Below, in pieces: positions 8,650 to 18,663 of a stretch of DNA of 64,000 nucleotides. Each line of letters opens with the position of its first letter. Position 1 is the first letter of the stretch. Origin of the DNA: Hydrogenovibrio sp. JE_KL2 (GTDB lineage: Bacteria > Pseudomonadota > Gammaproteobacteria > Thiomicrospirales > Thiomicrospiraceae); NCBI RefSeq assembly GCF_009296185.1, contig NZ_WBJR01000002.1, positions 186,001 to 250,000 of the forward strand, in the 5' to 3' direction. The notes under the pieces were generated by a model. That model ran no database searches, was not told where the DNA came from, and saw only the letters and a list, made by a program, of their open reading frames with translations. Position numbers and translations under genes: made by a program.

Positions 8650-8934
8650 GGTGTTATTTTAGCCCACTACTGGAAACGACTTAAAATTTTGTTTAAAAAT
8701 TATACGGAGCGCACTTTTACCAACCGACCAAGCGCCAATCCAACAAACCGCATAAAAATGAAAGTAATTTTTTTAGCTGTATGTTACAGATAGCATGGTT
8801 AATTTTTGGTTAAACTCTGTTAAAATGCCCAACTTGCTACAAAATTAAAAATACTACCAAATTACATACAAAGATTCCCTCACATTTCAGTGAAACGGGA
8901 GACTTTAGTTAAAAAACTGGAAACACAACAAGAC

Positions 8935-9570
8935 ATGACAGGCTCGCTTTATATCATTTCCGCACCCTCTGGCGCAGGGAAATCTTCTCTTGTCAGCAAA
9001 CTTCTGGAACGCGACCAGCATATTCAGGTTTCCGTATCAACCACCACTCGCCAGCCACGCCCAGGTGAAGAAGATGGTGTAAACTATTTTTTCGTGACTG
9101 TTGACGCTTTCAAAGAGAAAATTGCGCAAAACGACTTTCTTGAATACGCTGAAGTCTTCGATAACTTTTACGGTACTTCAAAGTCCATCGTCGAGTCCAA
9201 GTTATCCGATGGCAAAGACGTCATTCTGGAAATAGACTGGCAGGGTGCGCAACAAGTCAAATCGCTCTTTCCCGATGCCATTAGCATTTTCATTTTGCCA
9301 CCCAGTATGACAGAGCTCAACAAACGTCTAAAAGGCCGTGGAACAGACAGTGAGAAAGTGATTGCATCCCGCATGGCAAAAGCAGTCAATGAAATGTCAC
9401 ACTTCGACGAATTTGATTATGTTGTGATTAACAACCATTTTGAAACGGCTTTAGCGGAATTACACAGCATCTTTTTGGCAAACCGCCTTCGCCGCCATAT
9501 TCAGCACCAAAAACACCGAAATATGATTAACGAATTGCTGGAAAACAGCTCTCCAGAAAAGGACCTATAA
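8935..9570 (+). CDS. gmk: Guanylate kinase Gmk
   Basis: Converts GMP to GDP with ATP, in the nucleotide pathway that also feeds (p)ppGpp. [15 protein letters not shown] contains the P-loop. [20 protein letters not shown] and the GMP-binding [15 protein letters not shown] and LEIDWQGA follow. The ATG at 8935 gives 211 residues, close to the usual 207, and begins like other Gmk proteins; an in-frame GTG at 8890 would add 15 atypical residues. The ribosome binding site is weak. The stop codon directly abuts the kdnA start, so the two genes are likely cotranscribed. Confidence 0.95.
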   Translation: MTGSLYIISAPSGAGKSSLVSKLLERDQHIQVSVSTTTRQPRPGEEDGVNYFFVTVDAFKEKIAQNDFLEYAEVFDNFYGTSKSIVESKLSDGKDVILEIDWQGAQQVKSLFPDAISIFILPPSMTELNKRLKGRGTDSEKVIASRMAKAVNEMSHFDEFDYVVINNHFETALAELHSIFLANRLRRHIQHQKHRNMINELLENSSPEKDL

Positions 9571-10761
<1,191 letters not shown>

Positions 10762-10797
10762 ACTTTGATTTTTGAATTACCCCCAAACCACCTGCAA

Positions 10798-10819
10798 CTA
10801 AAAACGTACTAAAAACGTA
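10798..10819 (+). repeat. Tandem 11-bp repeat before kdnB
   Basis: CTAAAAACGTA occurs twice in tandem with no mismatch in the 71-base gap between kdnA and kdnB. It ends directly before the AGGGA ribosome binding site of kdnB. Confidence 0.8.
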
Positions 10820-10820
10820 A

Positions 10821-11918
<1,098 letters not shown>

Positions 11919-12025
11919 ATTTAACTTCCTCGTTTTGCGCTTAGCTTTGTTAGCCCTTCAGTCATTGAGTTTTACTCAACTCCTTCAGGCCTGCCTTGCT
12001 AAGCATCAAAACGAGAGTGTTAAAT
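11919..12025. repeat. 107-bp imperfect inverted repeat between kdnB and kdsB
   Basis: Nested matching arms: ATTTAAC/GTTAAAT at the outer ends, CTCGTTTTG/CAAAACGAG, CTTAGC/GCTAAG, and an inner TTGAGT-TTT-ACTCAA. Twenty-two of the outer bases pair on each side with short internal loops. The 5' arm starts three bases after the kdnB stop. The overall form is that of an ERIC-like or MITE-like intergenic element. It could also be a transcript-processing hairpin within the operon. Confidence 0.85.
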
Positions 12026-12060
12026 AGATTACTCAATCTCATAAGGGTCATCGTGAATTT

Positions 12061-12807
12061 ATGAAAACCTATGTATTTATCCCAGCACGTTACGGATCTT
12101 CCCGTTTACCGGGCAAACCTCTTAAGCTAATCAATGGCAAACCGATGATTCAGCATGTTTTCGAACGCATTTCCAAAGCACAGGGCATTGAAGCGGTTTA
12201 TGTTGCAACCGATGATGACCGCATCAAAACGGCCGTTGAGGATTTCGGCGGTAACGTAATTATGACACCTCCAGAAGCGGAGTCAGGTACAGACCGTATT
12301 GCGCAAGCCGCTGCACAACTTCAACTTCAGCCAGATGATTTGATTGTGAACGTACAGGGCGACCAACCTCTGGTGCACTCGGAGTCGATTGAAGCGGTTA
12401 TCTCACCATTCATGGACAGCAATTATGATGGCAGCTTTGAAATGTCGACCCTGTCTTTCAAAATCGTCAATGAAGCCGAAATCACCAGCCCTAAGGATGT
12501 TAAGCTCGTCACAGATGTGAATGGTTTTGCGCTGTATTTTTCACGCGCGACCATTCCTCATGGTAGAGATTATTGGGATCATGATTCCTTTAAACACTTG
12601 GGCGTTTATGCCTATACCAAACGCTTTGTAGATGCTTTTAACCAGCTACCGATGGGTCGCCTGGAAAACATTGAGAAGTTGGAACAACTGCGTGCATTAG
12701 AGTTTGGTCACAAAATCAAAGTCGTTGAAAGCCTTTGGGATTCGCCAGAAGTGGATGTTCCTGGTGATATCGAAATCATGGAAGCCTTGCTGAACGCAGG
12801 ACATTAA
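12061..12807 (+). CDS. kdsB: CMP-Kdo / CMP-Kdo8N synthetase KdsB
   Basis: Activates Kdo, or in this context the 8-amino sugar, with CTP before transfer to lipid A. The 248 residues match the family. [16 protein letters not shown] is the CTP-binding N-terminus, followed by [18 protein letters not shown] and [10 protein letters not shown], then [11 protein letters not shown] and [11 protein letters not shown]. Lying behind kdnA-kdnB, it is likely the type that prefers the amino sugar, as described for Shewanella. The ribosome binding site is poor; AAGGG lies 13 bases upstream. Confidence 0.94.
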   Translation: MKTYVFIPARYGSSRLPGKPLKLINGKPMIQHVFERISKAQGIEAVYVATDDDRIKTAVEDFGGNVIMTPPEAESGTDRIAQAAAQLQLQPDDLIVNVQGDQPLVHSESIEAVISPFMDSNYDGSFEMSTLSFKIVNEAEITSPKDVKLVTDVNGFALYFSRATIPHGRDYWDHDSFKHLGVYAYTKRFVDAFNQLPMGRLENIEKLEQLRALEFGHKIKVVESLWDSPEVDVPGDIEIMEALLNAGH

Positions 12808-12830
12808 TCTCCAAACCCAATAGGCTAATT

Positions 12831-14072
12831 ATGCTGATTTATCAATTATTGATTCGCTTACTAAGCCCATTGGTACTATTCCTCATCATTTCAGACGCCA
12901 TTAAAAAACATGGTGGATGGATTTTCTTTCTGCAGCGCTTTGGCTTTGGCTACAAAAAACCGCAACACACTTCGTCACCTATCTGGATTCATTGCGCCTC
13001 GGTAGGAGAAGTCAAAGCGGCAGAACCTTTAATTCGTCGCTTACTGCCGGAAGCAAGGATTCTGGTAACCACCAACACGCCAACGGGTTATACACTCATT
13101 CAAGCTCTATTCAAGCAGAACATTTCCTGTGCCTATTGTCCGCTGGACTACCCCTATGCGATTAGACGCCTTCTCAGAACTTATACACCCGAAAAACTCT
13201 GGGTTATTGAGACAGAAATCTGGCCAAACCTTTATCATCTCGCGCATAAAAACAGCATTGAAATCAGCCTATTGAATGCCCGCCTTTCTAAAAAGACACT
13301 CAACAGCCCTGCATGGCTAAAACAGTCCTACAAAAAAACGCTGTCCTTAGTAACACACTTGTTGGTTAGAAACAGTCAGGAAGCAGAGCATTTTCAACAA
13401 TTGCAAGCACCAAAAAACGCCATTCAAGTGGTAGGTAACCTTAAGTTCGCCGCCATCGACAAAACGGCAAAAGCAGAGTGCCCTGTTGGCCGACCTTATG
13501 TATTACTGGCTTCCAGCCATGACAATGAGGAAGCGGAGATCGCCCAGCGTTGGTTAGCCTTGCACAGACCTGAGTTGTTGGTCATTGTGCCTAGACACCC
13601 GAAAAGAGCGGAGCAAATAGTCAATTCGCTGCCTTTGAATCGAAACCAAATCAGTGTCCACAGCTTAGGCGAAAGCATTCATGCCAGAACCTTGGTTTAT
13701 ATTGACGACCGCATTGGTGCCCTTACCCCTTTCTATTGCCATGCTAAATTGGTAGTCATGGGCGGCGCTTTTGCACCCAAGGGAGGGCACAACGTATTAG
13801 AGCCGGCTGCATGCGGTGTAGCTATCTTGACTGGACCGGACATGTCGGACTTTGAGGCAGAAACAGAACTGCTGAAAAAACATAATGCCTTGTTGCAATG
13901 CTCTGACTACGACAGCTTATTCTCTGAACTTAGTCGAATCATTGATGCGGATGATGAGCGTCAACAAATGGGCGCTGCCGCTAAACAGGCACTACAAGAT
14001 CAAACGCATATACTGGAAGATTATTTGCAAATTCTTGCGCCAAAACTTTCTTTGTCGCCTGCTAAAGCATAA
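12831..14072 (+). CDS. waaA: Kdo transferase WaaA (KdtA)
   Basis: Inner-membrane glycosyltransferase adding Kdo (or Kdo8N) to the lipid A precursor. The 413-residue protein has an N-terminal membrane helix (LLSPLVLFLIIS), then WIHCASVGEVKAAEPLI with the catalytic glutamate, TTNTPTGY, YCPLDYPYAIRRLL, ETEIWPNL, LLNARLS, and the GT-B C-terminal motif GGAFAPKGGHNVLEPAACG. It follows kdsB by 23 bases, so sugar modification, activation and transfer are encoded together. Whether it acts once or twice cannot be read from sequence. Confidence 0.94.
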   Translation: MLIYQLLIRLLSPLVLFLIISDAIKKHGGWIFFLQRFGFGYKKPQHTSSPIWIHCASVGEVKAAEPLIRRLLPEARILVTTNTPTGYTLIQALFKQNISCAYCPLDYPYAIRRLLRTYTPEKLWVIETEIWPNLYHLAHKNSIEISLLNARLSKKTLNSPAWLKQSYKKTLSLVTHLLVRNSQEAEHFQQLQAPKNAIQVVGNLKFAAIDKTAKAECPVGRPYVLLASSHDNEEAEIAQRWLALHRPELLVIVPRHPKRAEQIVNSLPLNRNQISVHSLGESIHARTLVYIDDRIGALTPFYCHAKLVVMGGAFAPKGGHNVLEPAACGVAILTGPDMSDFEAETELLKKHNALLQCSDYDSLFSELSRIIDADDERQQMGAAAKQALQDQTHILEDYLQILAPKLSLSPAKA

Positions 14073-14204
14073 AATAAACCAGAAAAGTTACGACTTGTGT
14101 CGTTATCACATATACAATTGTTTTCAAATTCGTTAAAATAGTAGTTTACGCAAAAATTTGCGGATAAAGATTCCTAGTAAGGCAACACAATCAAAGGCAA
14201 TAAA

Positions 14205-14429
14205 ATGGCTCGTGTAACAGTAGAAGACTGCTTAGACCAAGTTGAAAATCGTTTTGAATTGGTTATCTTGGGTGCAAAACGCGCTCGTCAACTTTCTTAC
14301 GGTGCGGAACCGACTCTAGAGTGGGACAGAGACAAGCCTACCGTCATGGCGCTTCGCGAACTAGCGGACAACACCATTGACAAAGAAGTGGTTATGTCTG
14401 ACCCAGATACCCCTCCTTATTTCGGTTAA
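14205..14429 (+). CDS. rpoZ: RNA polymerase omega subunit RpoZ
   Basis: Small subunit that helps assemble RNA polymerase and forms one ppGpp site in proteobacteria. The 74-residue protein starts [20 protein letters not shown] and continues [11 protein letters not shown], the family signature, then [11 protein letters not shown]. Slightly shorter than the 91 residues of E. coli, mainly at the C-terminus. It lies 23 bases upstream of spoT, the conserved rpoZ-spoT arrangement, which links the ppGpp target to the enzyme. Confidence 0.95.
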   Translation: MARVTVEDCLDQVENRFELVILGAKRARQLSYGAEPTLEWDRDKPTVMALRELADNTIDKEVVMSDPDTPPYFG

Positions 14430-14452
14430 TCGGACTCCTTCAGCTCTCGCCA

Positions 14453-16612
14453 ATGCCAACACCAACCAGTATCGATGGTTTATTAGAAAAGGCGTCGCTT
14501 TACCTAAGCAAAAAGCAGGTTAAGCAAATTCAGGCAGCATTTGAATTTGGAGCTGAAGCCCATCAAGGGCAAACTCGAAAATCCGGTGGGGATTACATAT
14601 GGCACCCAATAGCGGTTGCTGAAATTCTCGCCGAAATCCAACTTGATTGCGAAAGCCTCATCGCAGCGATTCTTCACGATGTTGTAGAAGACACCCCCTT
14701 CACCAAAGAAGATATTGAACAAAAATTCGGACATAATGTTGCTGAAATTGTCGATGGTGTCACCAAGCTCGGAAAACTCGAATTCGACAACCCGCAAGAA
14801 GCTCAGGCTGAAAACTTCAGAAAAATGATTCTGGCAATGTCGCGAGATATACGCGTCATCCTCATCAAACTTGCCGACCGCCTGCACAATATGCGAACCC
14901 TTGGCGTCATGCGCCCGGAAAAACAACGCCGCATTGCCCGAGAAACCTTAGAAATTTTTGCACCAATTGCTGCCAGGTTGGGGATTAACGCCTTCCGTAT
15001 CGAGTTGGAAGACCTCGGCTTTAAAGCCATGTACCCAAATCGTTACTCCGTGCTGGAACGCGCCGTAAAAAAAGCGCGAGGCAACCGAAATGAAGTCGTA
15101 AACCAAATCAGTGAAGCCATCACCAACCGCTTGGTCGACGATAAGATTCCTGCACAGGTTGTCGGACGGGAAAAACATTTGTACAGCTTGTACAAAAAGA
15201 TGAAATATAAAAATCTTAGCTTTGATGAGATTTTGGATATTTTTGCCTTCCGTGTCGTGGTCAATAGTGTCGATGAATGTTATCGCGTACTGGGCAGTGT
15301 TCACTCGCTTTACAAACCTTTCCCGGGTCGTTTCAAAGACTATATCGCCATCCCAAAATCCAACGGATACCAATCACTACACACGGTACTGTTCGGACCT
15401 TTTGGCGCCTATATCGAAGTGCAAATACGTACCAAAGAAATGCATGAAGTCTCCGAACACGGTATTGCAGCCCATTGGATTTACAAAAATGATCAAACCG
15501 AAGAAGGACAGGCCACTCAACACCGCCTGAACGCCGTCGAAATCAGAGCGCAGGAATGGGTGAAAAACCTATTGGAAATCCAGCAAAGCGCGGGGAACTC
15601 TCTCGACTTCCTAGAAAACGTGAAAATCGACCTATTCCCAAGCGTCATCTATGTCTTCACACCAAAAGGAGAGATTGTCACGCTACCTGCTGGTTCCACT
15701 GCCGTTGACTTTGCCTATGCGGTGCATACCAGCGTTGGACATTCAACAGTTGGCTGTCGTGTCGATAAAAAACTGGTACCCTTGAGAACCCATTTGGAAA
15801 GCGGACAAACCGTTGAAATCTTGAGAAGCCAAGAACAACAGCCTAACCCTGCATGGCTACATTTTGTCACCACGGCCAAAGCGCGCTCTCAGATTCGTCA
15901 CTTCCTCAAAACACAGCAAACAGAGTCTGCGGCGAGTCTTGGTAAACGCTTACTGACAAAAGCCATTCGCAGCTTCAATATGTCTTACCAAGGACTAACG
16001 GAAGAAGTCCAACAAAAAGTGGTCGAAGAGCTTAAGCTGAACAGCTGGGATCATTTGCTGGAAGAAATCGGTTTAGGCCAACGATTGGCCAACCTGGTCG
16101 CCAAGCAAATCCATGACCTGCTACTTGGTACGGAAGACTCAATATTCCATTATCAAGGGAAAATCGACCCTACAATGCCATTGGTTATTTCCGGCACAGA
16201 AGGCATGGTCGTCAATTACGCAAACTGTTGTCATCCGATTCCTGGAGACGATATTCTTGGGTTTATCAGTGCTGAAAAAGGACTGGTGATTCATCGTCAA
16301 GAGTGTCCTAACGTCAAGAACTTCAAAAACCATCCTGAAAAATGGCTCGACGTTCACTGGGAAGAAAACATCACCCAAACATTCAATGTCGAACTACAAA
16401 TTGAAGTACTGAACGGGCGCGGCGCCCTGGCGACTGTTGCCAGCAAAATCGCTGAGATGAAAACCGATATCGACCGTGTGCGCTCCGAAGATAAAGACGA
16501 GACTTACAGCTTGATGAATATCGTCATCCGTGTTCGCACCCGTAAGCATCTGGCCGACATCATGCGTAAATTAAAACGCCTGCCAATCGTTGAAAAAATT
16601 CATCGCATTTAA
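14453..16612 (+). CDS. spoT: Bifunctional (p)ppGpp synthase/hydrolase SpoT
   Basis: A 719-residue RelA/SpoT homologue. The HD hydrolase domain is intact (HDVVEDTPFT near residue 80; LADRLHNMRTLG). The synthetase domain contains YIAIPKSNGYQSLH, and TGS (VYVFTPKGEIVTLPAGSTAVDFAYAVHT) and C-terminal ACT domains follow, all as in SpoT. Both activities are plausible. The stretch CTGCCAGGTTGGGG at 14970-14983, inside the codons for PIAARLGI, is identical to the core of the dispersed repeat. The ribosome binding site is weak, which suggests coupling to rpoZ. Confidence 0.96.
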   Translation: MPTPTSIDGLLEKASLYLSKKQVKQIQAAFEFGAEAHQGQTRKSGGDYIWHPIAVAEILAEIQLDCESLIAAILHDVVEDTPFTKEDIEQKFGHNVAEIVDGVTKLGKLEFDNPQEAQAENFRKMILAMSRDIRVILIKLADRLHNMRTLGVMRPEKQRRIARETLEIFAPIAARLGINAFRIELEDLGFKAMYPNRYSVLERAVKKARGNRNEVVNQISEAITNRLVDDKIPAQVVGREKHLYSLYKKMKYKNLSFDEILDIFAFRVVVNSVDECYRVLGSVHSLYKPFPGRFKDYIAIPKSNGYQSLHTVLFGPFGAYIEVQIRTKEMHEVSEHGIAAHWIYKNDQTEEGQATQHRLNAVEIRAQEWVKNLLEIQQSAGNSLDFLENVKIDLFPSVIYVFTPKGEIVTLPAGSTAVDFAYAVHTSVGHSTVGCRVDKKLVPLRTHLESGQTVEILRSQEQQPNPAWLHFVTTAKARSQIRHFLKTQQTESAASLGKRLLTKAIRSFNMSYQGLTEEVQQKVVEELKLNSWDHLLEEIGLGQRLANLVAKQIHDLLLGTEDSIFHYQGKIDPTMPLVISGTEGMVVNYANCCHPIPGDDILGFISAEKGLVIHRQECPNVKNFKNHPEKWLDVHWEENITQTFNVELQIEVLNGRGALATVASKIAEMKTDIDRVRSEDKDETYSLMNIVIRVRTRKHLADIMRKLKRLPIVEKIHRI
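14970..14983 (-). repeat. Core copy of the dispersed repeat inside spoT
   Basis: CTGCCAGGTTGGGG, 14 bases identical to the repeat core, here encoding part of the conserved APIAARLGI segment. The AT-rich flank is not conserved, so this copy could be coincidental. Confidence 0.55.
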
Positions 16613-16663
16613 CCCCTCTCCCTTCTGTATTTTAAACGTCACTTTTCATTCATTTTTATTAAC

Positions 16664-16693
16664 TTGAAGCTAAAAACCTCTGTCTTCTATAAT
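16664..16693 (+). promoter_or_regulatory. Sigma-70 promoter of the SpoIIAA-like gene
   Basis: TTGAAG (16664-16669), 18-base spacer, then TATAAT (16688-16693). The start codon is 50 bases downstream. Confidence 0.7.
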
Positions 16694-16742
16694 GAAGTTT
16701 CCTGTTTTATCACTACCGGAACTTTGTTCAAAGGAGATCATG

Positions 16743-17129
16743 ATGACAACAGAAATTCACGGCCTTTCTATCGGCATTGCCAGAATCGACAATCAGTTTT
16801 TCATGACCTTGACTGCCAAGGGAAAACTGACACACGAAGACTATCAACTTATCACCCCAATGCTTAATCATGCCATTGAAGGTATCGACCAGCCCAAGAT
16901 TAATCTTTTTGTCGACGCGACCGAATTGCAGGGATGGGAGCTACACGCTGCCTGGGATGATTTCAAACTGGGCATGACGCATGGTAAATCTTTTGAAAAG
17001 ATCGCTATCTATGGCAATAAGAAATGGCAGGAATGGGCGGCTAAAATCGGTTCCTGGTTCATTGGCGGAGAAGCCAAGTTTTTTGAAAACCGAAAGGATG
17101 CCCTCCAGTGGTTACATGACGCCGCATAA
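16743..17129 (+). CDS. SpoIIAA-like (STAS-related) protein
   Basis: A 128-residue cytoplasmic protein of the SpoIIAA-like family. Typical pattern: an N-terminal GKLTHEDYQLITPMLNHAI, then LFVDATELQGWELHAAWDDFKLGMTH, FEKIAIYGNKKWQEWAAKIGSWF and a closing EAKFFENRKDALQWL. The family has a STAS-like fold; its function is not established. AGGAG lies 6 bases before ATG 16743; the overlapping ATG at 16740 is too close. It has its own promoter and sits between spoT and ridA. Confidence 0.82.
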   Translation: MTTEIHGLSIGIARIDNQFFMTLTAKGKLTHEDYQLITPMLNHAIEGIDQPKINLFVDATELQGWELHAAWDDFKLGMTHGKSFEKIAIYGNKKWQEWAAKIGSWFIGGEAKFFENRKDALQWLHDAA

Positions 17130-17168
17130 TACGACTTGGTGATCAAACCAAAGAAAAAGGTCGCACTA

Positions 17169-17186
17169 CCCAACCTGGCAGATTTT
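17169..17186 (+). repeat. Dispersed repeat copy upstream of ridA
   Basis: CCCAACCTGGCAGATTTT, an exact consensus copy, 39 bases after the SpoIIAA-like gene and 66 bases before ridA. Confidence 0.85.
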
Positions 17187-17252
17187 CGCTAGAATGAAGA
17201 CCTTATAGATGCCGCTCAAACAAGTGGCGTGACGATTGATAAAGGACAGTTC

Positions 17253-17639
17253 ATGAAAGAAGTTATTGCAACCGATAAAGCACCTCAAGCCATCGGCACC
17301 TATTCCCAAGCAGTTCGTACCGGTTCTACCGTTTACCTATCCGGACAAATTGCGTTGATTCCAGAAACCATGGAACTGAAAGAAGGGGAGATTTCAGAAC
17401 GCATTCATCAGGTTTTCAAAAATCTGAGTGCCGTCTGTGAAGCTGCTGGCGGAAGCTTGCAAGACATCGTCAAACTCAATATCTTCTTAACGGATTTAAG
17501 CCACTTCGCAACGGTCAATGAAATCATGGCACAGTACTTTGAACAGCCTTATCCAGCACGCGCTGCCGTTGGCGTGAAAGAGCTTCCAAAAGGCACTGAC
17601 GTCGAAATGGACGGCGTCATGTATTTGAGCGCCTACTAA
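17253..17639 (+). CDS. ridA: Enamine/imine deaminase RidA
   Basis: Hydrolyses reactive enamines and imines released by PLP enzymes, protecting cytoplasmic enzymes. The 128 residues equal the family length. [16 protein letters not shown] and [12 protein letters not shown] are followed by the conserved arginine in [16 protein letters not shown] and a final [11 protein letters not shown] 17253 is preferred to the in-frame GTG at 17229 because AAAGGA lies 7 bases upstream and the N-terminus then matches the family. ridA is often found next to spoT. Confidence 0.94.
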   Translation: MKEVIATDKAPQAIGTYSQAVRTGSTVYLSGQIALIPETMELKEGEISERIHQVFKNLSAVCEAAGGSLQDIVKLNIFLTDLSHFATVNEIMAQYFEQPYPARAAVGVKELPKGTDVEMDGVMYLSAY

Positions 17640-17657
17640 CGCCTAGAGAGTCGCTTC

Positions 17658-18569
17658 GTGAGCTTCCTGCCCAGAATAAACCACCTCTTTATCAAGTGGC
17701 TACTACTGGCCTGCCTACTGGGCACCGCCAATAGTGTTTGGGCAAAAGCTTTCGTATGGAAAGTCTCGAAAGACAACCGTGTTGTTTACTTGGGTGGAGC
17801 AATTCACTTACTCGCTCAGTCCGACTACCCGCTTCCCAAGGAATACGAATTCGCCTACCAGAGTTCAAAAGCATTGGTTTTCGAAGTCGATCTGCGCCAA
17901 ACGCAAACACCGAGCTTCCAACAACACCTGTTGATGCAAATGCGCTATCCCTATGGGGAAACACTACAACAACACCTTTCCCCTTCGGTCTACAAAAAAC
18001 TGACATCGCAACTTAAAAGCTACGGTGTTGATATCAATAAAATCCGCAATTATCGAGCAAGCTTGATGTCGATGAACCTCACCCTGCTTGAAATGAAACG
18101 ATTGGGGTTAGCGGGAACAGGCGTTGATAAGTACTTTCTTGAAAAAGCCATCCAACACCAAAAACCGATTTTGGCGCTAGAAACGCCAAAACAACATTTG
18201 CTCTTCATGAGCTCAATGGGGGAAGGCCATGAAAACGCCATGATTCTTCATACCCTCGAAGAAAACACCCACCTTGGTCAAATCATGCGCTCAATGAAAC
18301 AGTTTTGGCGCGCCGGTGATGTGGCAGGGTTTGACCGCACCGTACTCAAACCTTTTGAAACCGACTTTCCATCTATCTACCACGCCATCATTGTTGAACG
18401 TAATCAAAACTGGCTGCCCAAAATTGAATACATGATTCACACCCCGCCTACTGAGTTCATCTTAGTCGGCACACTTCACCTTGTTGGCAAACATGGTTTG
18501 CTGGAACAGCTCAAACGCAAAGGCTACCAAGTTCAGCAGCTCGACTTCAAACCACCTAAGCAATCGTAA
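17658..18569 (+). CDS. TraB/GumN family protein, secreted
   Basis: A 303-residue protein of the TraB/GumN (Tiki-like) family, some members of which are thought to be proteases. A signal peptide (WLLLACLLGTANSVWA) ends near residue 29. The first family motif VVYLGGAIHLL, the central GVDKYFLEKAIQHQKPILALET, and the C-terminal second histidine motif FILVGTLHLVGKHGLLEQL are present with both key histidines. The start is GTG with GAGAG upstream. It lies 18 bases after ridA. Function in the periplasm is unknown. The stop codon overlaps a copy of the dispersed repeat. Confidence 0.85.
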   Translation: MSFLPRINHLFIKWLLLACLLGTANSVWAKAFVWKVSKDNRVVYLGGAIHLLAQSDYPLPKEYEFAYQSSKALVFEVDLRQTQTPSFQQHLLMQMRYPYGETLQQHLSPSVYKKLTSQLKSYGVDINKIRNYRASLMSMNLTLLEMKRLGLAGTGVDKYFLEKAIQHQKPILALETPKQHLLFMSSMGEGHENAMILHTLEENTHLGQIMRSMKQFWRAGDVAGFDRTVLKPFETDFPSIYHAIIVERNQNWLPKIEYMIHTPPTEFILVGTLHLVGKHGLLEQLKRKGYQVQQLDFKPPKQS

Positions 18570-18586
18570 AATCTACCAGGTTGGGG
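18568..18586 (-). repeat. Dispersed repeat copy at the TraB/GumN stop codon
   Basis: AAAATCTACCAGGTTGGGG, one mismatch to consensus (A for G). Its first bases overlap the TAA of the preceding gene. Confidence 0.75.
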
Positions 18587-18663
18587 TAATTCACACCGCT
18601 GTCCGCTAGGTTCTCTACGCCTAAGTTTGATAGAATGCCAATGTCCTAACTAAAGAAAATACT

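Noticed and set aside
14150-14163. CGCAAAAATTTGCG palindrome before rpoZ as an operator
   Set aside because: The stem is short, there is no second copy, and no matching regulator site is known to me.
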